46,434 nucleotides of DNA from an uncultured bacterium. GTDB lineage: Bacteria > Spirochaetota > Spirochaetia > Sphaerochaetales > Sphaerochaetaceae. This document shows, piece after piece, positions 25,081 through 33,395 of this stretch. Position 1 is the first letter of the stretch, and every line of letters begins with the position of its first letter. The stretch lies in NCBI GenBank assembly GCA_905215015.1, contig CAJMOS010000009.1, positions 1-46,434 of the forward strand, in the 5' to 3' direction. Under the pieces are notes generated by a model. That model did no database searches and had not been told where the DNA came from. It saw only the letters and a program-made list of their open reading frames with translations. The position numbers were made by a program, and so were the translations under genes.

Positions 25081-25111
25081 CAGGGAGCCGGTTGCGAGGT
25101 CCGGCTCCCTG
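25081..25111. terminator. bidirectional terminator between convergent genes
   Basis: CAGGGAGCCGG (25081-25091) and CCGGCTCCCTG (25101-25111) form an 11-bp perfect stem. It separates the desulfurase-like gene and adenine deaminase. On the minus strand TTTGG follows; T-tracts are short in both directions. Confidence 0.8.
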
Positions 25112-25123
25112 GCGCAAGCATCC

Positions 25124-26890
25124 TTACTCCTCGACCTCGACAGGAATCAGTTTGTGGTTCAGGACATCGATGAGTCCCTTGTCGGTGAGTCCCAGTTCCG
25201 GTACTGTCGGCAGGGAGATGAAGGACAGGGCCATGAACGGCGCCTGCATCGGGCACCCGAGGCTGGCGGCCTTCCTGTTCATCACCTCGATCTCCTTCAT
25301 GACCACGTCGGCATCCTGGTCGCTCATAAGGCCGCCCAACACCAAGGGCATGGACGCAATCACCTTGCCATCCTTGGCGACGGAACAACCACCATGGATT
25401 CTTGCCAGTTCGTTGACTGCCGCTGCCATGCTCGCGTCATCCACCCCGATGACCACGATGTTGTGGTGGTCATGGCTTGTGGAGAACGCAAGGGCTCCGG
25501 AAGCCAGGCGGAAGCCTCTGACAAAGCCTACACCCACTCCGCCAGTCTTGCCGTAGCGTTCCACCACCGCAAGCTTCAACACATCGTTTTCCAGGTCCCT
25601 CTCGATGAAGCCGTCCTTGACGGGAAGCGTGTGGATCAGAAGCTTGTTGATGATCTGCCGGTCGATCATGTCGATGACTCGGACAGCGGTCTCTCCCGAT
25701 TGCTTCCGAGAGGCAACACGGAAGTTCCCTGCCGTAATCGGGTTCTTCAAATGGACCGTATCCTTGATCCAGTCCGGATAGGTAGGGACTTCCGTCTTCC
25801 GTACCATCTTGCCGTCCTCGGCCACCAGTCTTCCTTCGAAGAACACTTTGGAAGGCCGCATCTCTTTCAGACTGGGAACGATGAGGATGTCTGCCAACCG
25901 GCCAGGGGTAATGGAACCGAACTCATCCTCCAGCCTGAAGTGCTTGGCGGCATTGATGGTGGCGATGCGAAGGGCATCCACTGCCTCCATACCCAGTTCC
26001 TGGGCACGTCGGACGTTGTAGTTGATGTGGCCTTCATCGGCAATTTCATTCGGATGCTTGTCATCGGTACAGAAGCAGATGTTGTCCAGGTTGCAATGGT
26101 ACTCCAGTGCTCCTTTCACCAAAGCGTCCAGGTTGCGTTCCGTGCTTCCTTCCCTGATGAATACCTTCATGCCGACACGCAGTCTCGCGATCATCTCCTC
26201 CACCCGCACAGTCTCGTGGTCGTCGGAGATGCCGCTGGAGGCGTAGACGTTCAGCTCCTGGCCCATCCGGCCGATGGCATGGCCGTTGACGATCTTTCTT
26301 CTCGCCAAGGTCTCGGCGACCTTCTGGATGTACTCGGTCTTCACGAACAGGATCTTGGAAGGGTCCAGCTCTCCCAACGAGATCGCCTCCGGCCATCCCA
26401 TGATCTCGCGGACTTCCTTCGGCCCGAGGATGGCGCCGGTGGTCTCCAAACCAGGTGCGGTCGGGACTCTGGATGGCACCTCAAGGAGCAATCGCATCGG
26501 CAGGTTCTCCATATTGCCGACCATGGCTTTGAGACCCGCCTCCCCTGCCACGTTGGCGATCTCCATCAGGTCAGCGCAGATGGTCAGGGTGCCGCTGGGG
26601 ACGATGATGTTGGAAAGGGCCTCGGGAGAAAGCATGGTGGTCTCGAAATGCATGTGGGAATCGATAAGGCCCGGGCAAGCGAACTGCCCGTGACAGTCGA
26701 TGGTTTCTTTGGCTTGCAAGTCGATGCCCGGCTCGATGGAGACGATGCGCTTATCCTTGACATAGATGTCCGTCGGATAGATTTCCCGGGAAAAGACATT
26801 GACCAGTCTGACATTTTTCAGCTTCAGATCGCAAGGGATCTCGCCAAGACCGGTACGGATCGTGGTGGTGATTTCTTCAACAGTCCTCAT
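25124..26890 (-). CDS. ade: adenine deaminase
   Basis: A 588-residue amidohydrolase-superfamily enzyme converting adenine to hypoxanthine. The metal motif GLIDSHMHFETTML lies near residues 73-86, with further ligands expected in the conserved blocks GHAIGRMGQ and CFCTDDKHPNEIADEGH. The C-terminal domain has SHDHHNIVVIGVDD and AKDGKVIASMPLVLGGLMS, typical of Ade. The start at 26890 has AAAGGAGG upstream. It is the last gene of the nucleoside ABC transporter operon, so imported purines would be deaminated directly. It ends close to the bidirectional terminator. Confidence 0.95.
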   Translation of the reverse strand: MRTVEEITTTIRTGLGEIPCDLKLKNVRLVNVFSREIYPTDIYVKDKRIVSIEPGIDLQAKETIDCHGQFACPGLIDSHMHFETTMLSPEALSNIIVPSGTLTICADLMEIANVAGEAGLKAMVGNMENLPMRLLLEVPSRVPTAPGLETTGAILGPKEVREIMGWPEAISLGELDPSKILFVKTEYIQKVAETLARRKIVNGHAIGRMGQELNVYASSGISDDHETVRVEEMIARLRVGMKVFIREGSTERNLDALVKGALEYHCNLDNICFCTDDKHPNEIADEGHINYNVRRAQELGMEAVDALRIATINAAKHFRLEDEFGSITPGRLADILIVPSLKEMRPSKVFFEGRLVAEDGKMVRKTEVPTYPDWIKDTVHLKNPITAGNFRVASRKQSGETAVRVIDMIDRQIINKLLIHTLPVKDGFIERDLENDVLKLAVVERYGKTGGVGVGFVRGFRLASGALAFSTSHDHHNIVVIGVDDASMAAAVNELARIHGGCSVAKDGKVIASMPLVLGGLMSDQDADVVMKEIEVMNRKAASLGCPMQAPFMALSFISLPTVPELGLTDKGLIDVLNHKLIPVEVEE

Positions 26891-26931
26891 AGTTCCTCCT
26901 TTCGGGACTGGCGTTGAGGCGGCAGCAGCCG

Positions 26932-27405
26932 TCATACCCCATCATAGTACCACGAGAGCGAGTACGGGATATCCTTGAATTTCTCCAAGTAGCTGCCATC
27001 GACCAGGTATTCCCAGTCCCGGAAGTAATAGTCGCCGTTCTCGTAGACGATCTGTACCGTCCACGTCATGCCGACGATGCGCGCGGCCTGCTGGAAGGTG
27101 ACGGTCCCTTGCTTCTTGTCTTCAGAAAGTTCCATGACCGGCTCGAAGATGTAGAACGGGGTGATGTAGGGATAGGTCCTCTCGAACCGGTACCGTTTCA
27201 CGAACTCCTCCTCGCTGATGCACGCCTTGATGTCGGATGTGAGGAACGGATAGATGCCTTCCGGCTCCTTTCCCCCATTGTTGAAGGCTTCCTTGTATGC
27301 GAGGACCCGCTCCAGCGCCCTTTTCTCCGTGGCCTCATGTACCCTCCTGGTGGCGCAGGAGACAAGCAGGAGAAGGCACATCGCCACAGGAAGGAACTTT
27401 CTCAT
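26932..27405 (-). CDS. small lipoprotein of unknown function
   Basis: A 157-residue protein. The signal peptide is MRKFLPVAMCLLLLVSC, with a lipobox ending at Cys 17. The mature part has a pattern resembling small NTF2-like or DUF4878-type lipoproteins (an early helix ERVLAYKEAFNNGG, then beta strands such as GTVTFQQAAR and DYYFRDWEYL), but I do not assign a family. Its start overlaps the permease stop (TGATG), so it belongs to the nucleoside transporter operon. It may be an accessory lipoprotein of the transporter. Confidence 0.8.
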   Translation of the reverse strand: MRKFLPVAMCLLLLVSCATRRVHEATEKRALERVLAYKEAFNNGGKEPEGIYPFLTSDIKACISEEEFVKRYRFERTYPYITPFYIFEPVMELSEDKKQGTVTFQQAARIVGMTWTVQIVYENGDYYFRDWEYLVDGSYLEKFKDIPYSLSWYYDGV

Positions 27406-28349
27406 CAGCGGTCCAGCCGGGAATACGGGATGGTGTAGGCGCTTGGGAACTCGGCCTTTTTGGAGGCGATGACCAGCGCGATGATGGTCATGATGTAGGG
27501 CAGCATCAACAGGAACTGGCTCGGAATGCCGATTCCCTGGGCCTGCAACCTCAGCTGGAGGGCCTGCGCCATGCCGAAGATCAGGGCGCCGAACGCGGCG
27601 TTGACCGGCTTGAAGCGCGCGAAGATGACGACGGAGACGGCGATGAACCCGAAACCCCCGATGATCTTCTCCGTGAACGTGTTCATGTAGGCGATGGTCA
27701 TGAAGGCCCCGCCGGCGCCGGCATAGGCGCCGCCGATGAGGACGGAAAGGTACCTGACGAGACCGACATTGACGCCTTTGGAGTCAGCTGCCCGCGGGTT
27801 CTCCCCCACCGCCTTGATCTTCAGCCCGAAGGTCGTCTTTTCCAGCACGAACCAGGAAAGCGGAAGCACCAGCACATAGGTCAGGTAGACGATGATGTTG
27901 TGGGAAAAGAGGATGGTCCCGAGGACAGGAATCTTGGAAAGCACGGGAATCTCCACCGTCGGGAACGGGACGACGCTGGGAGGAAGCGTCCGGATGCCGA
28001 AGACCAGCCGGTAGATGTAGACGGCCAGCCCGGTGGACAGGATGTTCATGCCGATGCCGGCGACGACCTGGTTGGCCCGCATCGTGACGGAAAGCCACGC
28101 CATGATCAGGCTGTAGGCGATTCCTGCCATGATGCCTGCCGCCATGCCGAGCCACAGGGAACCGGTGACGGAAGCCACGGTGAAGCCACAGACCGCACCC
28201 ATCAGCATGGTGCCTTCCGTACCCAGATTCAGGATACCAGCCCGCTGGGTGTAAATCTGGCCAAGAGCAGGAAGAAGAATCGGAGTGGCGAGACGGACAG
28301 TCCCCGCTAGAAGGCTAATGAAAAATGCAAGGATGGTGCTGTCAGCCAT
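27405..28349 (-). CDS. nucleoside ABC transporter permease (BMP-type, second subunit)
   Basis: A 314-residue inner-membrane permease of the BPD_transp_2/RbsC-type family. NLGTEGTMLMGAVCGF at the first conserved region and GVNVGLVRYLSVLIGGAYAG in the middle are typical of purine/pyrimidine nucleoside permeases. The start at 28349 (MADSTIL) overlaps the upstream permease by eight bases, with GGAGGC between. It forms the channel together with the other permease. Confidence 0.92.
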   Translation of the reverse strand: MADSTILAFFISLLAGTVRLATPILLPALGQIYTQRAGILNLGTEGTMLMGAVCGFTVASVTGSLWLGMAAGIMAGIAYSLIMAWLSVTMRANQVVAGIGMNILSTGLAVYIYRLVFGIRTLPPSVVPFPTVEIPVLSKIPVLGTILFSHNIIVYLTYVLVLPLSWFVLEKTTFGLKIKAVGENPRAADSKGVNVGLVRYLSVLIGGAYAGAGGAFMTIAYMNTFTEKIIGGFGFIAVSVVIFARFKPVNAAFGALIFGMAQALQLRLQAQGIGIPSQFLLMLPYIMTIIALVIASKKAEFPSAYTIPYSRLDR

Positions 28350-29415
28350 TGGAGGCCTCCTTTTTGGGCTTTTTCTCCCAAAAGCCTTTGATCCGATTGG
28401 CAAGGGTGACCTTGGCAATCACCAAAATGATAATCAACCCTTGAATGACATCAACGACCGAATACGGGACGTTGGTCATGCGCTGCATGGAGGAACCACC
28501 GCAGAGAAGTACCGAGAAGAAACAGGCGGCGGCGATGATTCCCACAGGATTCAACGCGCCGACAAGGGCGATGATGGTGGCGATGTTGCCGTAGTCCGTG
28601 AACGTGGACTGCAGGCGGTACTGGATGGCCACGATCTCCAACCAGCCCGCGAGACCGGCGAACGCACCGGAGATGAGCATGGTCGCCATGACGGTCCGCT
28701 TCACGTCGACACCGGCATAGATAGAGACTTTCTCTCCCTGTCCGATCAGGTCAATGCGGTGTCCTGTGGTGGTCTTCCAGAAAAAGAGCATGAAGATAAC
28801 GGCAAGGATCAGGATGAAGATCCCGGAATGGAAACGATAGTTGGGGCCAAGCAGCCTAGCCAGATGCATACCTTCCGGAATGGCATCGGATTGGGTCAAA
28901 TCACTGTAAGGGTCGTGGAGGAAGCCGGCAGGCCCTGTGGCCACATACATGAGGAAGTACCTGGCGATGTGGCTCAACATCAAAGTGGTGATGACTTCAT
29001 TGGCATTGAACCGGTTCTTCAGCCATCCCGCAATCCCCGCCCACAGGGCTCCGGCCGCAACTGCGGCAAGAAAGGAGAGCGCCATTTTCACCGGGAGCGG
29101 ACCAGCGACATGGAGGGCGACGATGGTAGTGGCAATGGCGCCCATGACGAACTGCCCCGTAGCGCCGATGTTCCACAGCTGTGCCCGGAAGGCGATGGAT
29201 ACTCCGAATGCCATCAGCATGATGGGAATCAGCTTGACAAAGAGTTCGCTGATTTTGTTCTTGCTCCCAAAGGCTCCGCGGAGCATGGCACCGTAGGCTT
29301 CGGCCGGACTGTTGCCGGAAAGGACAATCAGGATGGCGCCGAGCAAAAGCGCCACGATGACCATGGCAAACGTACAGAGGAGCTGACTCGTGGATTCTTT
29401 GGTTCTGTCTGTCAC
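28342..29415 (-). CDS. nucleoside ABC transporter permease (BMP-type, first subunit)
   Basis: A 357-residue permease with about nine hydrophobic segments. AFRAQLWNIGATGQFVMGAI is the characteristic conserved region, and NANEVITTLMLSHIARYF follows. The start is a GTG overlapping the ATPase stop by four bases. It belongs to the same family as the next gene, and the two form the transmembrane heterodimer. Confidence 0.92.
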   Translation of the reverse strand: MTDRTKESTSQLLCTFAMVIVALLLGAILIVLSGNSPAEAYGAMLRGAFGSKNKISELFVKLIPIMLMAFGVSIAFRAQLWNIGATGQFVMGAIATTIVALHVAGPLPVKMALSFLAAVAAGALWAGIAGWLKNRFNANEVITTLMLSHIARYFLMYVATGPAGFLHDPYSDLTQSDAIPEGMHLARLLGPNYRFHSGIFILILAVIFMLFFWKTTTGHRIDLIGQGEKVSIYAGVDVKRTVMATMLISGAFAGLAGWLEIVAIQYRLQSTFTDYGNIATIIALVGALNPVGIIAAACFFSVLLCGGSSMQRMTNVPYSVVDVIQGLIIILVIAKVTLANRIKGFWEKKPKKEASNG

Positions 29416-30941
29416 TTGGTTGCCTCCTTGTCCAGCTTTCCACCCATCATCAGCACGCCGATGTCCATCGGATTGGCTCCGCGTGGAAGGATTCCCATGA
29501 TCTTTCCATCATAGATGACCGCGATACGGTCGGAAATCTGAAGGATCTCCTCCAGGTCCGCAGAAACAAGAAGCACCGATGTACCGTTGTTTCGAGCGTC
29601 CAGGATCCGCTGTCGGACATATTCAGATGCACCCACGTCAAGGCCTCTCGTCGGCTGGTTGGCGATGAGGACCTCCGGGTTTCCCTCCAGCTCACGGGCA
29701 AGGATGACCTTCTGCTGGTTGCCACCGGAAAGGGACCGGGAAACCTCCTCCCCATTGATCGCCTTGATTTGATAATCGCTGCGGGCCCTTTCCCAGTTCT
29801 TTCGAACCAGCTGCTGGGAAATCAGGCCATGTCTCTTCAGGCTTTTGTCTGCAAGCCGTTTGAAAATCAGGTTCTTCTCCAGCGACCAGTTGACGGCAAG
29901 ACCTGTCGTGAGCCTGTCTTCGGGAATGTGGGAGATTTTCTTGCCGATGTAGAAGGAAGGGGTCTTGCCGGAGATGTCCTCCCCTTTCAGGGCGAAGGAA
30001 CCGGAGACCAACGGTCTCAGGCCGGTGAGCACTTCGCAGAGCTCCCGTTGTCCATTGCCGTCGACCCCAGCCAGTCCCAGTACCTCGCCCTCGCGGATGT
30101 CCAGAGAGACGTCATGGAGGGCCTCGACCCCTTTGTCGTTCCTGGCGACCAGATGGGAGATGGAGAGCTTCACCGCTCCCGGAATCTTTTCTGGAGCCGG
30201 GAAATCAAAGAGGACCTGGCGTCCCACCATCATGTTGGAAAGGTCGGCCTTGCTGACATTCCCGTCCACCAGACGGCTGCCGATGAGGGAACCGTCCCTG
30301 AGGACAGTCACTTCGTCGACGATGGAGATGATTTCCTCCAATTTATGGGTGATCAGGATGATGGACTTGCCGTCTTCCTTCATTTTCCTCAGTGTAACAA
30401 AGAATTCCGCCGTCTCCTGAGGGGTCAGGACGGCTGTAGGCTCGTCAAGGATGAGAATGTCGCATCCCATATAGAGCTGGGTCAGGATCTCCACCCTCTG
30501 CTGCTCCCCGATGGAGAGCTGCCAAATGCGGGAATAGGGATCCACGCCCATATGGTATTTGTCGGAAAGGGCCTTCAGATCCCTGGCTGTCTCCTCGGTA
30601 TCAAGCAGGATGCCCTTTCGGGACTTCTTGCCGAGCATGACGTTCTCCACGACAGAGAGCGGCCGGCAGAGCATGAAGTGTTGGTGGACCATGCCGATTC
30701 CATGCCTCATGGCGTCAACAGGGCTGGTGATTGCCACTTTCTCTCCATTGATACGGATTTCCCCTTCCTCCGCCTTGTAGAGGCCGAAGAGCACATTCAT
30801 CAAAGTGGTTTTTCCTGCGCCGTTCTCCCCAAGAAGGCCATGAATGGAACGTTTCCTCAAAGCAAAGTCAACGTTGGCAACAGCGGGGATGCCGTTGAAC
30901 ACTTTGGTGATGTGGCGCATTTCAACTACGTAGTTTTCCAT
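29412..30941 (-). CDS. nucleoside ABC transporter ATP-binding protein (tandem ATPase)
   Basis: A 509-residue protein with two ATPase domains, as in RbsA/MglA-type importers. Domain 1 has Walker A GENGAGKTTLM (about residues 36-46) and signature LSIGEQQRVEI. Domain 2 has a degenerate Walker A (GVDGNGQREL, without GKT/S) and an intact signature LSGGNQQKVILAREL. Degeneration of the second ATP site is usual in this family. The ATG at 30941 has no strong ribosome binding site; the frame is open upstream, but that region contains hairpins and looks non-coding. Confidence 0.92.
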   Translation of the reverse strand: MENYVVEMRHITKVFNGIPAVANVDFALRKRSIHGLLGENGAGKTTLMNVLFGLYKAEEGEIRINGEKVAITSPVDAMRHGIGMVHQHFMLCRPLSVVENVMLGKKSRKGILLDTEETARDLKALSDKYHMGVDPYSRIWQLSIGEQQRVEILTQLYMGCDILILDEPTAVLTPQETAEFFVTLRKMKEDGKSIILITHKLEEIISIVDEVTVLRDGSLIGSRLVDGNVSKADLSNMMVGRQVLFDFPAPEKIPGAVKLSISHLVARNDKGVEALHDVSLDIREGEVLGLAGVDGNGQRELCEVLTGLRPLVSGSFALKGEDISGKTPSFYIGKKISHIPEDRLTTGLAVNWSLEKNLIFKRLADKSLKRHGLISQQLVRKNWERARSDYQIKAINGEEVSRSLSGGNQQKVILARELEGNPEVLIANQPTRGLDVGASEYVRQRILDARNNGTSVLLVSADLEEILQISDRIAVIYDGKIMGILPRGANPMDIGVLMMGGKLDKEATK

Positions 30942-30958
30942 GGAATGCTTTCGCTCCG

Positions 30959-31018
30959 CCGTTTCCCGAAAACGGTGTCCTTTACGAAGAAAGCGACCTG
31001 CAGAAGCAAGCCGCTTTC
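30959..31018 (-). promoter_or_regulatory. tandem hairpins between binding protein and ATPase genes
   Basis: Hairpin 1: GAAAGCG (30989-30995)/CGCTTTC (31012-31018). Hairpin 2: CCGTTT (30959-30964)/AAACGG (30970-30975), loop of five. No T-tract follows. Such intercistronic hairpins commonly protect the abundant binding-protein transcript or lower downstream expression; that role is inferred here. Confidence 0.6.
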
Positions 31019-31039
31019 CATCTCGATCACAGTGTAAAG

Positions 31040-32041
31040 TCAAACCTCGGGAAGAGCAACTTCATTCTTTCCCAGTTTGTCAAGGACCATCGCGATCGCC
31101 GCCTTTGCATCGTCGGAAAGGTACCCTTTGGGATCGTTGATCGGTGTCATGGAAAGGCCTCCGTTGGCAACGTTGATCATGACGCACTTTTCCTTGGATT
31201 CGGAGAAGAAGGAACCATCCTTGATGGTGGAGAAGATCGTCTCCAGAGCGTTCGCCCATTCATATTGGAGGCCGGAGAGAACGTTCTTCGGTGCGAGGGA
31301 CCTCTGGTCCTCGACGTTGCCGAGCACATACTGGTCCTTGGCGACTGCCGCATTGACCACACCAAGACCGATACCATCACCAGAGTGCCAGATGACGTCG
31401 ACGCCGCTGTCGTACATGCCGACAGCCGCCTCATAGGCACCTGCCGTATCGTTCCAGTCGCCCGTGTAGACTTCCTGGATCTCAATCGCCGGGTTGACGG
31501 ATTTCACGCCAGCCTTGAAGCCTTCGTGGCCACGGGTGATTTCCGAACCCATACCGCCACCGATGACACCGACCTTGCCCGTCTTGGTGGCATACGCGGC
31601 GACGACGCCCATCAGGTATCCGCCAGCCTCGAGCTGGACGTCGTATCTGGTCATGTTGGTGTTGTCATACATGCCGCAACCAAGGAGGAACGCGGTCTTG
31701 GGGTACATCTTGGAGACCTTGAGGACCGGGTCGGAGAACTGGAAGCCATGGCCGATGATGACATCGTAGCCGGCGTCGGCATATTCAATCAAGGCCGGCT
31801 CGATATCCGCAACGTCGTAGACGCCCTCGACCACCTTGAGGTCGATTTCCGAGGAGTGCTTTCCCTGGTACTCGGTCATGCCCCGATACATGGCCTGGTT
31901 GAAGGACACGTCGTCGCTCTTACCCGGCAGGATGAGGGCGACCTTGAGCTTGGAAGACTTCTGCTGCTCGGATTTTCCTTGAGCAAAAACAGAACAGAGG
32001 GCAAGCGTGGCAATGAGGATTGTTGTCGTCAGTTTCTTCAT
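31040..32041 (-). CDS. BMP family (PnrA-like) nucleoside-binding protein
   Basis: A 333-residue periplasmic binding protein. The signal peptide is MKKLTTTILIATLALCSVFA; Cys at about 16 is a possible lipidation site, but cleavage before QGKSE is equally plausible. Family motifs are KVALILPGKSDDVSFNQAMY, VIIGHGFQFSDPV, GVIGGGMGSEITRGHEGFKAG and VIWHSGDGIG. Treponema pallidum PnrA (TmpC), from a related spirochaete, binds purine nucleosides, so purine nucleoside uptake is the likely role, supported by the adenine deaminase in the operon. First gene of the operon. Confidence 0.93.
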   Translation of the reverse strand: MKKLTTTILIATLALCSVFAQGKSEQQKSSKLKVALILPGKSDDVSFNQAMYRGMTEYQGKHSSEIDLKVVEGVYDVADIEPALIEYADAGYDVIIGHGFQFSDPVLKVSKMYPKTAFLLGCGMYDNTNMTRYDVQLEAGGYLMGVVAAYATKTGKVGVIGGGMGSEITRGHEGFKAGVKSVNPAIEIQEVYTGDWNDTAGAYEAAVGMYDSGVDVIWHSGDGIGLGVVNAAVAKDQYVLGNVEDQRSLAPKNVLSGLQYEWANALETIFSTIKDGSFFSESKEKCVMINVANGGLSMTPINDPKGYLSDDAKAAIAMVLDKLGKNEVALPEV

Positions 32042-32067
32042 GTGGATTCAGCCTCCATGGAAAAAAG

Positions 32068-32082
32068 ATAGCAATATGCTAT
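32068..32082. promoter_or_regulatory. palindrome upstream of the BMP operon
   Basis: ATAGCA-ATA-TGCTAT, a perfect 6-bp inverted repeat with a three-base centre, about 27 bases before the BMP gene start. It is placed as an operator would be; no clear -35/-10 pair could be assigned. Confidence 0.5.
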
Positions 32083-32126
32083 GGGAAAGAAGCACACCAA
32101 AACAACGGCAATGGGAAATATCTTTC

Positions 32127-32155
32127 TAAAAAAATGAAAGTTTTCGCTCCAAAAC
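32127..32155 (-). terminator. possible weak terminator of the molybdenum hydroxylase operon
   Basis: On the minus strand GTTTT-GGAGCG-AAAAC followed by TTTCATTTTTTTAG. The stem is only five base pairs and AT-rich, so termination is uncertain. Confidence 0.3.
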
Positions 32156-32181
32156 GCAACAAAAAAAGCAAAAACAAGGCT

Positions 32182-32655
32182 TTATGTTCTTTTTCTGTTC
32201 CCCGCTACTTCCCGAATGGCGTCCACCATCTGCTGGTAGCCTGTGCACCGGCAGATGTTGCCGCCAAGGCCTCTACGAATCTCCTCAGGACTCGGATCCG
32301 GATGCTTCCGCAAAAGGGCTTCCGCGGACATGATCATGCCGGGGGAACAGAAACCGCACTGGATCGCGCCATGGCGGATGAATGCCTTTTGAATCTCCGA
32401 AAGCTCTCCGTCCTTCTCGATCCCCTCGATAGTCAACACCTCGCGTCCCTCGGCGTTGAGGGCAAGGAAAAGGCAGCTGTTGACCGAAATCCCGTCGACC
32501 AGGACGGTGCAGGCACCACAGTCCCCTTCCCCGCAGCCTTCCTTGGTTCCTGTCAGATGGAGCTCGTCCCGCAGGAAATGGAGGAGCGTCATGTCATCAC
32601 GGACCATCCCTTCGAACGGCTTTCCATTGATCGTGCATCTCAGCATCTGGCTCAT
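32182..32655 (-). CDS. molybdenum hydroxylase [2Fe-2S] subunit (xanthine dehydrogenase type)
   Basis: A 157-residue iron-sulfur subunit. The first cluster motif is GCGEGDCGACTVLVDG (about residues 40-55) and the second is formed by CGFCSPGMIM and CRCTGY. These bind two [2Fe-2S] clusters that carry electrons from the molybdenum centre to FAD. The start overlaps the stop of the FAD subunit gene (ATGA), with GGAGG upstream. Last gene of the three-subunit operon. Confidence 0.95.
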   Translation of the reverse strand: MSQMLRCTINGKPFEGMVRDDMTLLHFLRDELHLTGTKEGCGEGDCGACTVLVDGISVNSCLFLALNAEGREVLTIEGIEKDGELSEIQKAFIRHGAIQCGFCSPGMIMSAEALLRKHPDPSPEEIRRGLGGNICRCTGYQQMVDAIREVAGNRKRT

Positions 32656-33395
32656 TCGGCTACCTCCTTATACAGTTCCTCCAGAAGGCCTCTTGCCACC
32701 ACCCTTCGGTACTCTGCGCTCCCCCACCGGTCGTCGATGGGGGAAATTTCCGTCATGAGTACATCCTGAGCCTCCGCGATGTCGCCGCTTTCGCTCAAGA
32801 TCCGGGATGTCTCCTTGCAGAACCGTACCGTGGGAGCGGCAGAACCCACAGCCACCCGCACCTGATGGTCCGACGTAGCAGATACCGCGATGGATAGGAT
32901 GGAGACCGCCAGTGAGGTCCGCTTTCCAACCTTGCGGAAGGCTGAACGGAGAGCGGGATCTTTCCGAAAGACAAAGGAGGCCACAAGGTCCCCCACCATA
33001 CGGATCTCAGGATTGAGAACGAGGATGGGTGCCACCGCATCAGAGGCAGGAGAATGGGAGCACCAATTGCCCCCGATGGTTCCGCGGTTCCGGACCTGCG
33101 GCCCTCCGATTTCCGAGGCAGCCTGGTATAACGCCCAGAGATACCTCTTGACCGGAGGAAACTCCTCAATCTGGGTAAAGGAACAGGAGGCACCGATTGC
33201 AATGGTGTCGTCGGTCTCCCTGATGGCATGAAGGGCGGGAATTCTCTCAAGCGAGACTAGGTCTTTCGCCACGGGCTTTCCGTGGTACCGGTCGACCATC
33301 AGGATGGTGCCGCCGGCGAGATAGCTCCCTCCGGTAGCCTTCTTGATGGCGACGGCTTCCTCTACCGTCGTGGGAAAATGCAGTCGGAAATCCAT
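32652..33395 (-). CDS. molybdenum hydroxylase FAD-binding subunit
   Basis: A 247-residue FAD_binding_5-type subunit. The FAD motif ATGGSYLAGGT is near residues 20-30, and RNRGTIGGNWCSHSPASD (about 102-119) is the second conserved flavin loop. It mediates electron transfer to NAD or another acceptor. The start at 33395 (MDFRLHF) overlaps the stop of the molybdenum subunit gene (TGATG). Shorter than the roughly 280-residue homologues, mainly at the C-terminus. Confidence 0.92.
   Translation of the reverse strand: MDFRLHFPTTVEEAVAIKKATGGSYLAGGTILMVDRYHGKPVAKDLVSLERIPALHAIRETDDTIAIGASCSFTQIEEFPPVKRYLWALYQAASEIGGPQVRNRGTIGGNWCSHSPASDAVAPILVLNPEIRMVGDLVASFVFRKDPALRSAFRKVGKRTSLAVSILSIAVSATSDHQVRVAVGSAAPTVRFCKETSRILSESGDIAEAQDVLMTEISPIDDRWGSAEYRRVVARGLLEELYKEVAE

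Noticed and set aside
25154..26917. Plus-strand open frame of 587 codons opposite adenine deaminase
   Set aside because: Adenine deaminase motifs are complete on the minus strand; the plus frame is a shadow rich in His, Asp and Gln.
30942..31043. Upstream extension of the nucleoside ATPase to 31043
   Set aside because: The stretch holds two hairpins, overlaps the end of the binding protein gene and has no ATPase-like sequence.
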